Below are positions 1 to 9,724 of a stretch of 64,000 nucleotides of DNA, piece after piece. The position numbers and the translations under genes are program-made. Origin of the DNA: Rhynchopus sp. YZ270_cl-10 (lineage: Eukaryota > Euglenozoa > Diplonemea > Diplonemida > Diplonemidae). The stretch spans positions 868,001 through 932,000 of the forward strand of contig OZ037916.1 of NCBI GenBank assembly GCA_964035575.1, read 5' to 3'. The notes beneath the pieces were generated by a model. That model saw only the letters and a list, made by a program, of their open reading frames with translations, ran no database searches and was not told the DNA's origin. How positions within the stretch are numbered: the first letter of the stretch is position 1; the number at the start of each line of letters is the position of its first letter.

Positions 1-179
1 TGGGGAGCACGCAGTCACTGACGACCCCTTCCCAAGGAGGTGTTCTTTGATCCTCCCCGCAGACGACACTGAGAATTTCTTATCACAAAAGGTGCACTCC
101 ACCTTCCGGAGCTTTGTCCCTGCACCTTCCACAACCTTCACGTAGTCCCACGCGTCATCCGCCTTCCTTTTGGGCATTA
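1..179 (-). CDS. hAT-type transposase, N-terminal BED zinc finger (cut by window edge)
   Basis: The minus strand opens with ATG at 179 and reads without a stop to the window edge, about 59 codons. It begins MPKRKADDAWDYVKVVEG and continues with CTFCDKKFS, then IKEHLLGKG and a further Cys. The order aromatic-W, C-x2-C, then H-L and a final Cys is that of BED-type zinc fingers, which bind the ends of hAT transposons. The rest of the transposase lies outside the window, so nothing can be said of its catalytic core. The likely transposon terminus lies about 265 bp upstream of the start codon. The BED call rests on motif spacing read by eye. Confidence 0.75.
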
Positions 180-445
180 TGCAAATCTACGGTATAAATG
201 TGTTTGTCTGAAGTGCAGAAAGCGTCGGAGAACGGGGGAGAAAAGAGAGAGGAGAAAACAAGCGGGGAGGGGATACACAGACGTGCGACTTTTCGCGAGG
301 GTCTTGAGCGTTTTGTCAAATACTATGTGTTAACTAAAGAAAACCCCTTGCAACGTTTCTTTAGCGTTTCCTCAACGTTTCCCAAGAATCTGGGAAACGT
401 CAACGTTTCCTTTTGGGAAACGTTGACCGTTTCCTAGGCGCACTG
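1..445 (-). mobile_element. Terminal part of a hAT transposon
   Basis: The BED-finger coding region is followed on the plus strand by a non-coding segment with repeated AACGTTTCC and GGAAACGTT motifs in both orientations (about 340-433), typical of subterminal transposase binding sites. Reading inward on the minus strand from 445 the end is CAGTGCGCCTAGGAAACGG, with the CAG start usual for hAT elements. The next 8 bp, CCCTAGGG (446-453), would be the target-site copy. The other end is outside the window, so the duplication cannot be confirmed. Confidence 0.6.
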
Positions 446-450
446 CCCTA

Positions 451-2013
451 GGGGCCGCAGTCCCCTAAGGAAATTATGTAACAATAATTATTTCGTCATT
501 TTTTGGGCATCTAGTGGGCACCTCAGGGTGTGTCTGACACCCAAAATAGGTTTCCGGGGCAGTGTGACCCAGAATTTCATGGTTTGGCACCTCAGAAAGT
601 GAAAAAAGTGTGAAAAAATAGGATTTTCAGCCATTTAGGGCAAAATGGCCAATTTTGGCACATTTTTTGCTTTGTGGGGGTATTTGGGGCTATTTCACCC
701 CCAAAACCACTCAGAACATGTTCTAGGCACCTATTTTCAACCACAATTACCCATACAGGGGGGTATTCCGCTCAAGAAATGGTTTTGTTGGGGTTATTTT
801 CAGCAAATTTTCACTAAGTTTCACTAAGTTTTGCCTAAGTTTCACTAAGTTTTACTAAGTTTCACTAAGTTTTGGTCAAAAAAAATGCAAAAAAAATGCA
901 AAAAACACGAAAAATTGCACAAAAAATGGGAGGAACCGAACAAATATGTATGGTATGGCAAAAATGTGTCCTTTTTTTTGGGTGACTGATTACCAGAAAC
1001 ACCAAAAAAATGGAAAATAAAGCACAAACCGGCCATTTGGGCCATTTTGGGACAAATGACCATTTTTGACCAAATTTTCAAAAAAAATTGTAAAATTTCG
1101 ACATCATGACAGCTGCTTGGACACAAAACTACCCCAGGGATGTCCCGTGAGTCTATTCCGACCTGTTTTGGACACTTTAGGTACTTTTTTTGGCCGTTTT
1201 TTGGTGTTTTGAGGTCAAAATGACCCCTGTCTACCCCCTGTCCAGGGGTCATATTCGACTCAATATTTCAAACCAAGATCGGTTCGAGGGGCCCAAAAGG
1301 GTGCAGCTCGTCGAAATCAGGCCCACAGGACCCCTAGGAGTACGATTTCCACAGGAGAGTGACCCCAAGAGGCCTCTGGCGGCCCTAATTTGGCATTTTT
1401 TAGCCCAAAACCCGCCCCTACCCCCCTCTCTGGGGGGGAGGGCAATTTTTCACTCATTTTCCCCATTTCTAGTGCTTCTGAGTCCTCCAAAGGGTAAAAA
1501 AACGGTTCCGTTGGGTCCGCAGACCATTTTTTGGGGGGGTACATACCAAAATTTGCACCATACCCTACTTTATGTGATGGCCAGGGGAAAAATCCTGGCC
1601 TTGGACAGGGGGTACACAGGGGGTGGACAGGGGGTCATTTTGACCAAATTTTGGCCAAATTCACCAAAGAAAAGGCATAAAAATGTGAAAAACAGGCGAG
1701 AATGGACTCCAAGCACGTTTTTGGGGCAAAATAGGTCTCAAATGACTCTCTGAAACATCGAATTTGGTGTTTTTTCATGTTTTTTCATGAAAAATCGGGG
1801 TTTTGGCCAAAATGGCCAAAACCCCCAAAAAGCCAGTTTTTTGCTATTTTTTCCCATTTTTTCACATTCTAGAGTCGAATTTTCACCCAATTTTGCCTCA
1901 CAGGGTGTTTCTGACCTATTCTGGGGTGGTTCTCTGCAGGTTGTGGCCACTATACGCCAAAAAGTGGCAAAATGAATTATTGTTACATAATTTCCTTAGG
2001 GGACTGCGGCCCC
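451..2013. mobile_element. Fold-back DNA element with long imperfect inverted arms, TA flanks
   Basis: The left end GGGGCCGCAGTCCCCTAAGG is matched in inverted orientation by the right end at about 1957-2013, over some 58 bp with few mismatches. Weaker inverted similarity continues inward: TTTTTTGGGCATCTAGTGGG against the right arm, and GTCAAAATGACCCC near 1214 against its complement near 1635. A TA lies outside each end (449-450 and 2014-2015), fitting the target of Tc1/mariner-like or other TA-inserting elements. Reading frames inside (for example 1190-1753) are low-complexity and I do not consider them genes. Confidence 0.7.
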
Positions 2014-2014
2014 T

Positions 2015-2200
2015 ACCCCCCCCCCCCCCCCCCCAACACAATTGTATTTCGACTACCTGTTTATGCGGCTCTCCATCCAACCGGGGTAACTCAGATAAGG
2101 GTGGCTGAAGGGGGGGGGGGGGGGGGTGATTCGCACTTCTTGCTTTTGTGCACCACCCCCCCCCCCCCCCATTCAGCCACACCAAAGATGTGCTTTTTTT
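2015..2200. repeat. Poly-C and poly-G tracts with a GGTGGCTGAAG repeat
   Basis: Runs of C at about 2016-2034 and 2155-2170 surround a run of G at about 2109-2126. The G run sits in a sequence reading GTGGCTGAAGG, G run, GTGATTCGCACTTCTTGC. The same sequence occurs inverted near 62750-62815, so this is a dispersed repeat, not simple slippage alone. It contains no supported gene. Confidence 0.6.
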
Positions 2201-2217
2201 TTTTTGGCCTCAAAGAG

Positions 2218-2275
2218 GTTTCCTCTTTGGAGCGTATTACAGTAATAAAAATATCACCACAGAATATTAACACAA
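2218..2275 (+). repeat. Dispersed repeat, GGTTTCCTCTT...TAAAAATATCA type
   Basis: The segment GGTTTCCTCTT, GGAGCGTATTAC, TAAAAATATCA recurs at 9181-9252 with an inserted stretch. It is non-coding, short and of unknown class. Confidence 0.5.
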
Positions 2276-2330
2276 CGCCGTTGTGTAATCCTGCACAGTT
2301 TGAAGCTGTATTGCGATCCCGAATGTGATC

Positions 2331-2368
2331 AAGGTGTAAGCACAGAGGCTCAGGTTCGTCTTATGATT
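2331..2368 (+). repeat. Stem-loop repeat family A (loop ACGAGAG), diverged copy
   Basis: AAGGTGTAAGC-ACAGAG-GCTCAGG-TTCGTCTTATGATT followed by a 20-nt T run. The stem is weaker than in other copies. It lies in the 1.5 kb gene-free stretch before the receptor kinase gene. Confidence 0.5.
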
Positions 2369-2726
2369 GTTTTTTTTTTTTTTTTTTTTTTGTTTCCTTT
2401 CGTCAGTCATGAATTAAATTTCGACTTCTCTCTTTTCCCCCTTTCTTCTGTTCTCTCTTTCCCCATGCACATCAGAGGTCCATGCCCTACCTGGCAACCT
2501 CGCTACCTCACTAAGGGAACAGGCCCATTTTCCTAGCAAAGAGCCATGTTTTCCCTCTCAAGCATTTTCATGTGCCACCTCACTCCGCACATAGTTGAAG
2601 GGCAAACAACTCTCCCGTGCCGTTGCAATGATAGCAAAAAGGGGAAACTGAGTCAGTTTCCCGAACAGCACACACTAGCTCTTCGGCAACAGGAGGTGTG
2701 AACACCCCCTCGATAACGCTTTTCTG

Positions 2727-2763
2727 GAAGATGGTGTATGCACGCGAGGTATATTCATCTTTC
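2727..2763 (+). repeat. Stem-loop repeat family A, variant stem
   Basis: GAAGATGGTGTATGC-ACGCGAG-GTATATTCATCTTTC. The outer arms AAGATG and CATCTT pair, and the inner GTATGC pairs with GTATAT using G-U pairs. The stem sequence differs from the CTAAGC/GCTTAG type, while the loop is one base from ACGAGAG. A T run follows. Confidence 0.6.
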
Positions 2764-3012
2764 AGGGGTTTTTTTTTTTGTTTTTGTTTGTGTTTGTTCT
2801 GCTGTCTACTGTTTATTTGCAAAAAAAAAAAAACAAAAGATTCTTTTCGTATTTACAAAAAAGAGGAGACGACGCTGGTGGATAAACTCCATCTTTCGAT
2901 TGAAAATAATATCTTAATCTTTTGTTCTTTTCTTATTTGAAGAATTGATAACGTGTAGACACCTCGCTTTTTTTTTTCGTGTGAGCTCCACGCGCGCTTT
3001 TTAAATTTTTAC

Positions 3013-3080
3013 AAAGGTACATTTTTTGCACCTCCCTCTTTGTCTTCTTTTCGTTCAGAAAAGAATGCATATGAAATAAT
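3013..3080 (+). repeat. Two-hairpin repeat family B
   Basis: AGGTAC...GCACCT forms the first hairpin and TTCTTTTC...GAAAAGAA the second, followed by TGCATATGAAATAAT. Copies with different but still paired arms lie at 20214, 28078, 29463 and 55961. Confidence 0.6.
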
Positions 3081-3550
3081 TTTTTTTTTTACGTATGCAT
3101 CCAATATTTCCGTGCTTTCGCACCCCAAACTTATTTCAAATTCGCCCCATTATTTCTTCAAAATGCATCACCCATATTATATCCCCCGTTCTTTCCGCTT
3201 TTTTCAAAAAAAAACTTTCCACTTTTTTCAAAAAAAAAAAAAAAAAAGAAAAGAAAAACAGTGACGTCAGACCAGAGTTTCCTCGCGTCTCACCTCCTTC
3301 ACACCCTACCCTGCCTTATGCCCGGGTAGTGTTGAGGGTTGTGTACCGTTTTCTGTATAGTACCAGAGCAGTGATATTTTAACAATACAAAAAGAACAAA
3401 GCCCCTCCTCTTCCCCGCCCCCTCATTTTTTTCAGTCCCTCTGCTGTCAGCCGATGAATTTCCTTCTGGGTCTTCAAATAACCCCCAAAAAAAAATCAAT
3501 CCCTGCGCCAAATGTATGGTGAGGCGTTTTACACATTCACCTTCTCTTTC

Positions 3551-3591
3551 AAGGTGACTACTAAGCACACAGAGGCTTAGGATCATCTTAT
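3551..3591 (+). repeat. Stem-loop repeat family A
   Basis: AAGGTGACTACTAAGC-ACACAGAG-GCTTAGGATCATCTT. The perfect 6-bp stem CTAAGC/GCTTAG and the outer AGGTGA/TCATCT (one G-U pair) are both present. It lies about 220 bp upstream of the receptor kinase start codon. Confidence 0.75.
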
Positions 3592-3616
3592 ACACTTTTA
3601 TCTCTCTTTTGGTGCT

Positions 3617-3720
3617 CCGATATTGACAGGTCGCTGACACAGGGACTCTCTACACACACCCCCTGATATTGACAGGTCGTGACACGTCGCTGACAGGTCG
3701 TTGACCGACTTCCGAAAGCA
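3617..3720 (-). repeat. Tandem TGTCA-rich repeat upstream of the receptor kinase gene
   Basis: Read on the minus strand the segment has repeated units close to GACCTGTCA and GACGTGTCA, then CAATATCAGGGGGTGTGT. A related block with ACATGTCA units and CAATATAGGGGGGTGTGT lies on the plus strand at 27185-27310. The short spacing suggests protein-binding half-sites or transposon ends; which one is not clear. Confidence 0.5.
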
Positions 3721-3810
3721 CCATCTTTCCTTTTCTCTCTATTCCCTTCGACCACACACACAGGGGGGGCACCAAGCTTCTTCCCCCCCCTCGAACACAC
3801 CCCATCCCAT

Positions 3811-6800
3811 ATGTCCGTGCTTGGCATCCTGCTTGTGTTAAGTCTTTCGGGGCGTGAGAGGATTCTGCTGTCGCATCCACATGGCTACCATTCAACAGAC
3901 ATGCTCAAGGAAGCAGCACGCGATTTCGAGGCCGCGAACCCGGGGTTGGAGGTGCACATAGAAGGGTACGACGGGGAGTGGGGGGACTACTACACGGGGC
4001 TGTTGGAGAATGTCACGCGTGGGGAAGGTGCCGATATCGTGACAGTCGGGTCGACCTGGGCATCAGACTTTTATGACAAAGGCATTTTGACAAGCCTCAC
4101 CGACCATATGGAGGAGTGGCGTGTAGACCGTGCAAGGCGTGGTGACATTCAACGTGATTTCGTCCGCTTCCTCGACTTCACCTATATGTTTCCCGGAGAT
4201 AAGGGCATGCCCGAATGGCACGTCATCCCCATGGACGTCTCCACCCGAGTCTTCTTCTACCGCAAAGACCTCTTCAAGAAGTACCTCAAGCGCGACCGTG
4301 GCCCCCTCACCCTCAAAGAGGCCATCGAAGACGGCTACTACATCATGATGAAGGAGCGGGAGCGTGGGAACGTCAATATGTCTGGCTTTGGTGTGCCTGC
4401 GGGGGGTGGGGTGAGTGGTGTGATGCAGGTGTTGCAAAGCTTTGTGCTTGGGAACGGTAGTTCGTTCATTGGTTCGGGGGAGAAGTGTACGTTTGAGACG
4501 GATGACTTCAGAGCCTCGCTTTGGGCCTACACGCATCTGTATGAAGGCATTCAGTCGGGCTTCCCTGGACAGCACACCTTTCCCTCTGGTTCCTCAGAGG
4601 ATCTTGCGAAGGCGTTCAGCCGGGGGGAGCTGGCGATGTTTGCTGGTGCCTCGTGGTTGGAGGGCAGCATCCGCGCCTCACTGGAGGACAGCCAGCTTGG
4701 CGTCTCATTGATCCCTGCAGGGCCTATTGCACCGTTCACCTTCCAGGGCGGCTCTGGGTGGGCGATTCCTTCTTACGTCCCTAAGAAAAAGCGAGACACT
4801 GTGTGGCGCTTCATGCAGTTCTTCATGGAGCCTTCAAGGGGGTACCTGAAGCTTCTTGCCTTTGGGTCGGGGTTGGTCCCAGCCTACGAGTCGGTGCTGC
4901 GGTCTGCACGGCAGATTACTGGCGACAGTTTTGGGTTGGGCCGCATTCAGTTTGGGCTTGACGGTGTCGTGCAAGATATGTCCGATGTGACTGTGGTGCT
5001 CAATGATTCAATGGCAGTAGGGCACTCCCTTGCGGACAGCCTGATGAAGAGTGGGGCTGACTGGAGACAGGTTTTTACAGGGGAGCAAGTGGTGGTGGAC
5101 CTGAACCTGCCGCAGGACGTCACGATAACTGAGTACACATTGACCACGACTGCCAAGGCAGACTACCTCCCACCCACACCCGAGCACGACCCTGTGGAGT
5201 GGACGCTGTACGTCGACACAGATGCCGGGTACCAAGAGGTGCACACCGTGTTCGACGCGACGTACACACACCCAAAGATCCCGCTCCTCCGTGGTGCGGA
5301 TGTCCGCTACAGCATCGGTGCCCCCGTCGTAGGGCGCAGCTTCCGCTTCATTTTCCACCGTGTGCGCGGTACATTCTGTGGAGACACGTGTGAGCGCATC
5401 TTTGCACAGATTCCGTTCGCAGTCCCCCTGCAGTACCCACAGCAGGGCTTCTACAAGATGGGGCGTATTGAGGCAAACGGGACCCTGCAGCGTCTTGTGC
5501 AGAGGGTGCACAACGGGACGTCGATCGAGGTTGCCACTGCCTTGGGGTGTGCTGAGGTTGCCGTCATCCTGCGCGATCCTGAGATGGAGGAGGACGATGA
5601 GGAGAGCAGGTACAGCACCATGATCCTCGTGGTGGCGTTGGTGTCGTCCTTTGTGTGTGTCTTGATTGCGGTGGTGCTCTTCTTTGTGCTGCACAAACGA
5701 TTCGACGCTATAAGGACAGAGGCGACGATCACAAAGCTGCGTTCGAACAACGAGATGGCCGAGGATCTTGCAAAGGCAGTGGCGCTGATGGATCTGGACG
5801 AGGTGCAGTACCTGTTCTCGCTGGACAACCCGACACGCATCCAGGCTGCCTTCATCATGATTGTCAGCATGATGAAGCAGTACCGTGCGTACCTCCCGGC
5901 TGCCTTGCTGGTCCTTGACGACAGGGATGATGACACATCATGCTCCATCTCTATTAGCAGCGAGGTATGTCAGTGCCGAGTCTTCTCAATGTTACACAGG
6001 AAGGCGTGTCCTTCCCACACTATCTCTACCACTATGCATCAACACCCCTCACAGAGATCACCGCTCTCACCTGAACGTAGGGTACTCTCAAAGGACCTGG
6101 GCATGCGTGTGCGGAATGCGACACTCCTCTACGTTTCGTTCAATCTGTCTGACACAAGCAGACCAGTTGACACCTCCATCACACACCTCGACCTCATCCT
6201 CACGATCCTCTCGGAACGTGATGGGATCGTGCTCTCGCTGCGTCCAGACTCCGTGCTTGCGTCATGGAACGCACACAAAGTAACACCCAAGCACTCCCTC
6301 TGGGCTGCACAGTGCGCACTCGCAATACGCAACAGACTGCAGACAATGCACGTGATCGGGAAGGACGGGTGGCGCATGGCATTGAGTGGCGGGAAGATGA
6401 CAGTAGCACACTTCGGCAACAGCAAGATGAAGATGCCATTTGTGATGGGGCACGCCGTGAGGCAGGTGGAGGCGCTTGCGGAGCTGTGCGGTGCACTCAA
6501 TACAAACATCCTTGCGACGGACGCTGTGGTGGAGGAGTCGCAGCGCTTCCTGTACGTGCGGCCTGTGGAGGTGATCCCGGTGAACCCTGCACAGGCAGAG
6601 GTTCCTGTGATCACTGTGTGGGAGATGATTGGGGACGGCCTGCCTGAGGACGGACCCAACAACGCGACACAGCTGTACAAGGATGGATGGGTTGCGTTCC
6701 GGAACAACAGGTTTGAGGAGGCGTCGAAGCTGTTTGAGGAGGTTGTGAAGGTGGCGCCTGAGGACCACCAGGCCATGCGTATGCTGAAGCTGTGCATCGC

Positions 6801-8043
6801 CACGTCCCTCCAGCCCGAGTCCTTCCTGCACACGGCTGATACGTATTTCAGGAAGTACGTGGGCTGGGATGACCTTGAAGCTCGTACCTCAGACGCCCCC
6901 CTGCCCAGCGGCGTCAAGTGTCCTGAACGCACTCCGTTGACGAGATCAGGGGAAACGCCGTGTCGTCGCGTATGTGTTGTCGATCCCACGTTGCATGGTG
7001 CTGAGGACCTGCGCCAAGAGATCGAGAAGGAGCGCACACGGACGAAGCTGAGCAAGCAGTGCCCACGCTGCAAGGCAGAGCTTCTGATACACGAAGTAGA
7101 ACGCTGGAAGAAGTGGACGTGTCTGTCGTGCGATATCCTGAAGTCTGGGAAAGGGTGGAAGTGCCGTTCGTGTGCAGCACAGCGCTGCCTGCAGTGTCTG
7201 CCTGATGAGAAGTCTGCGGCAGCACCTTCCTTCACAACGAAGGAGATTCCTGACGGGATGGGTGGCATCTACACACGGTCGGACAAGGTGCTGGGACGCG
7301 GTGCGCAGGGGACGGTGTACCTTGGGATGGAAGGCTCCGGCGGGCTTGTTGCGATCAAGGCTGTGCCGTGCAACAAGAACAAGGAGGTGTCGTCGCTGCT
7401 GCGTGAGGTGGAGTTGCTGGCCGCACTGCGGCACGAGTACATTGTGTCCTACCTGTCGAGCTGCTGCATGGACGGACACATTGTGATTGCCATGGAGTAC
7501 GTGTCAGGTGGATCACTCAGCCTTCTGCTTGAGCAGTTCGGTCCGTCACTGAACCTGGACTGCGTGAAACGTTTTGTGAAGGACATCCTGCACGGACTGA
7601 CCTTCCTGCACACACAGGACATCGTGCACCGCGACCTGAAGCCTTGCAACGTGCTGCTGATGGCGGACGGGCAGTGCAAACTGTCTGACTTCGGCACCTC
7701 TGCTACAACACAGCAGATCGTGGCAGGGACAGGCGACCCACGTCTCATTGGGACACCCATGTACATGAGCCCTGAGGCATGCAAGGGGAAGAGCTCCAAG
7801 GCTGTCGACATTTGGGCTCTTGGCATCACGTTGTTCCAGCTTGCCACAGGGGATGTGCCGTATCCGAAGAAGAAGTGTTCGAGTGTTTATGATTTTTTGG
7901 AGCAGGTCTCGACTGGGAACCTGACGCCAGGAATTCACACTGTGTCTGGGGATCTGAAGGATTTCATTGGCGTCTGTTTGCTGCACGAGCCTGACCAGCG
8001 GCCGTCTGTGCAGAAGCTCTCCGTGCACCCTTACCTACTGTAA
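3811..8043 (+). CDS. Receptor kinase: solute-binding ectodomain, TM, degenerate cyclase, TPR, zinc ribbon, Ser/Thr kinase
   Basis: ATG at 3811 opens a signal peptide (MSVLGILLVLSLSG). Residues about 20-390 resemble bacterial extracellular solute-binding protein family 1 (WASDFYDKG, DVSTRVFFYRKDLFKK, GELAMFAGASW, GGSGWAIP). Residues about 465-560 look like a discoidin/F5-8-type domain. One TM spans about 604-628. Inside follow a linker (YRAYLPAALLVLDD), a class III cyclase-like domain (about 770-950) whose metal-binding Asp positions look lost, a TPR (about 960-996), a CPRC...CLSC...CRSC zinc ribbon (about 1083-1130) and a full kinase. The kinase has GRGAQGTV, Lys1183, HRDLKPCN with Asp1275, DFG at 1293 and GTPMYMSPE, close to STE11/MAPKKK kinases. 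Numbers are for the unspliced frame. A 90-nt stretch (5965-6054) is probably an intron (exons 3811-5964 and 6055-8043; 1380 aa). It likely senses an extracellular ligand and signals by phosphorylation. Ligand and substrate are unknown. Confidence 0.85.
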   Translation: MSVLGILLVLSLSGRERILLSHPHGYHSTDMLKEAARDFEAANPGLEVHIEGYDGEWGDYYTGLLENVTRGEGADIVTVGSTWASDFYDKGILTSLTDHMEEWRVDRARRGDIQRDFVRFLDFTYMFPGDKGMPEWHVIPMDVSTRVFFYRKDLFKKYLKRDRGPLTLKEAIEDGYYIMMKERERGNVNMSGFGVPAGGGVSGVMQVLQSFVLGNGSSFIGSGEKCTFETDDFRASLWAYTHLYEGIQSGFPGQHTFPSGSSEDLAKAFSRGELAMFAGASWLEGSIRASLEDSQLGVSLIPAGPIAPFTFQGGSGWAIPSYVPKKKRDTVWRFMQFFMEPSRGYLKLLAFGSGLVPAYESVLRSARQITGDSFGLGRIQFGLDGVVQDMSDVTVVLNDSMAVGHSLADSLMKSGADWRQVFTGEQVVVDLNLPQDVTITEYTLTTTAKADYLPPTPEHDPVEWTLYVDTDAGYQEVHTVFDATYTHPKIPLLRGADVRYSIGAPVVGRSFRFIFHRVRGTFCGDTCERIFAQIPFAVPLQYPQQGFYKMGRIEANGTLQRLVQRVHNGTSIEVATALGCAEVAVILRDPEMEEDDEESRYSTMILVVALVSSFVCVLIAVVLFFVLHKRFDAIRTEATITKLRSNNEMAEDLAKAVALMDLDEVQYLFSLDNPTRIQAAFIMIVSMMKQYRAYLPAALLVLDDRDDDTSCSISISSEVCQCRVFSMLHRKACPSHTISTTMHQHPSQRSPLSPERRVLSKDLGMRVRNATLLYVSFNLSDTSRPVDTSITHLDLILTILSERDGIVLSLRPDSVLASWNAHKVTPKHSLWAAQCALAIRNRLQTMHVIGKDGWRMALSGGKMTVAHFGNSKMKMPFVMGHAVRQVEALAELCGALNTNILATDAVVEESQRFLYVRPVEVIPVNPAQAEVPVITVWEMIGDGLPEDGPNNATQLYKDGWVAFRNNRFEEASKLFEEVVKVAPEDHQAMRMLKLCIATSLQPESFLHTADTYFRKYVGWDDLEARTSDAPLPSGVKCPERTPLTRSGETPCRRVCVVDPTLHGAEDLRQEIEKERTRTKLSKQCPRCKAELLIHEVERWKKWTCLSCDILKSGKGWKCRSCAAQRCLQCLPDEKSAAAPSFTTKEIPDGMGGIYTRSDKVLGRGAQGTVYLGMEGSGGLVAIKAVPCNKNKEVSSLLREVELLAALRHEYIVSYLSSCCMDGHIVIAMEYVSGGSLSLLLEQFGPSLNLDCVKRFVKDILHGLTFLHTQDIVHRDLKPCNVLLMADGQCKLSDFGTSATTQQIVAGTGDPRLIGTPMYMSPEACKGKSSKAVDIWALGITLFQLATGDVPYPKKKCSSVYDFLEQVSTGNLTPGIHTVSGDLKDFIGVCLLHEPDQRPSVQKLSVHPYLL
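5965..6054 (+). other. Probable 90-nt in-frame intron of the receptor kinase gene
   Basis: The stretch begins GTATGT and ends CCCCTCACAG, matching the donors and acceptors of the other introns here. Its length is a multiple of three and it has no stop, so the frame stays open if it is retained. The encoded residues (CQCRVFSMLHRKACPSHT) look unlike the flanking domain and fall between the membrane-proximal linker and the cyclase-like domain. Confidence 0.65.
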
Positions 8044-9592
8044 GTTCACGTCTCTGTGTGGTTTGCGAATGCCTTAGCCCCAAGAGGTGTTTTGCACTAC
8101 CTTCATGTTTGCTGTCTCGAGAGAGACAGCCAGGTTTCATCCCCAGCAGTGCTCCTTTACACGATACCAATAGTGTAAAAAACGCTGTATGTGCCAGTAG
8201 TGCGGGGGGGTACAAGTTTTTTCAAGACCCCTTTTGACTCCTGCACATATCGCACTCTGTTCATTCATTTTTGTTGGTTTTGTTGGGCTTTGGGTGTTTA
8301 CTTCGCTGCTCTTGAGATGGTGTGCGCCTTTTAGGCACATCCATTTTTGTTTTAAAGTTTTTGTTTCGTTTCGTTTTGTTTTATTTCAGAAAGAAACTTT
8401 CAACACGATTTTTTCTTCATGTATGTGCATAAGTGAGCCTCACACATTCCAAATTTTTCTCTCTTTTTACAACCGGAAAAAAAAAGAATTACCGGCACTC
8501 CCGTATTGCTGCAGAAATACGGCAGTAAAATTTTTCATTTTATGTTACCGGGTAATCACGATTTCTACCCTCTGAGTGACCCGGGTGCACTCAGAGCAGA
8601 GGCTCTCGGGGTGGTTGTTTGGGTTTGGTGTTTCGCACATCCTTGTACACCCGGGAGGCTCCACTCCGTGAGTAAAGTGTTTCTTATTACTGGTAATAAA
8701 TCATCCAACGCAGCGAGTCCGAACAAGCCTGGCGGCTAAGGCCTGATACCAACAGGCGTGGCTGAGGCGTACTGATAATACTCGGGCGTGGCTGAGTCGT
8801 GATTGTAAGCATTAGTACGCCTCAAGACACGTCTCAGATAGATTTTCCAGACCTATTTGCCTATTTTCAGGCGGAGTCGGCCTCGCTGCATTGATTGATA
8901 AATGGCTATTCTTGATTGATAAATAGCTTTTCTTTATAGTGTTGAGAAGGTCAAAGTTGACTTTTTCTTCTCTCTCTCGTTCTCCCTCTCCTTTGGGATT
9001 TGTATGTTTTGTTGGGCACCCAAACCCTTGAATAGTTCAAGAAGGAAAACAGTCCCGCCGGTTTCTTTGTTGCGAGGTGTCTGTTGCTTTTTTTTTCTTG
9101 CGACGCGGTTTGTCATATTCTTTTGAGGGTGGCAACGTACAAACTTCTTTACGATTTTTTTTTTTTTTTTTTTGAAAAAGGTTTCCTCTTCACGGCCAGG
9201 TAGTCAGTGGGAGCGTATTGTGAGTACTAAAAATATCAACACATAATATACACACTTTCCGCACAAACAATTTTTTTTTCTTTTTTTTTGTGGCCTGCTT
9301 TCAGTTTCCGTAGCAACTCCGATGGTGCAACACTCCCGGGGGTTCGATAACTCCGCGGAGTGTCAGTGCCTGATAGTCATTGCAGCTGACCCGAAGGTTG
9401 GTTGTGATGTATATCTAGGTCTTTGTACCCTACATCACATAGGTGTTGCACTATCAACTTCACTTTTTTTTTTTTGGTTGTTCTTAACCCTCTTGAGGGG
9501 GAAACCCAAAGGGCCCCACTGCAAAGAAGACACAGCTCATTCAGAGGAAAGGTGAGTCTCGCCAAGTATCGACGGATTTTCTCTCCCCCTCC
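8044..9592. other. Gene-free stretch with structured repeats
   Basis: No supported gene. At 8704-8902 lies a block with GGCGTGGCTGAG twice and inverted pairs GAGGCGTACT/AGTACGCCTC and GCAGCGAG/CTCGCTGC, likely a degraded short element. At 9181-9252 is a second copy of the GGTTTCCTCTT repeat. At about 9333-9364 the arms ACACTCC and GGAGTGT enclose GGGGGTTCGATAAC, a motif that recurs near 13494 and 28012. The remainder is T- and A-rich. Confidence 0.5.
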
Positions 9593-9724
9593 CAGTGTTG
9601 GCAGGTTTAATACAAGGGTGTTTAAAACAGGTGTACTAAACTGTACTAAACTTGTATTAAACTTGTATTAAACTTGTATTAAACCTGTACTAAACTTTTG
9701 GGGCGCTGTACTAAATCAACACTG
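9593..9724. mobile_element. Miniature hAT-like element with 8-bp target duplication
   Basis: The left end is CAGTGTTGGCAGG and the right end reads, inverted, CAGTGTTGATTTAG. The flanks at 9585-9592 and 9725-9732 are identical 8-mers, CCCCCTCC. The interior is a degenerate tandem of TAAACTTGTAT units. CAG termini with 8-bp duplications are the mark of hAT elements. There is no coding capacity. Confidence 0.75.

Noticed and set aside
1190-1753. 187-codon frame inside the fold-back element
   Set aside because: Low-complexity, overlaps inverted repeats of the element, and no domain is visible.
6129-7268. 379-codon minus-strand frame opposite the receptor kinase
   Set aside because: It lies wholly within recognised cyclase, TPR and zinc ribbon coding sequence on the plus strand; GC-rich codon use opens the opposite strand.
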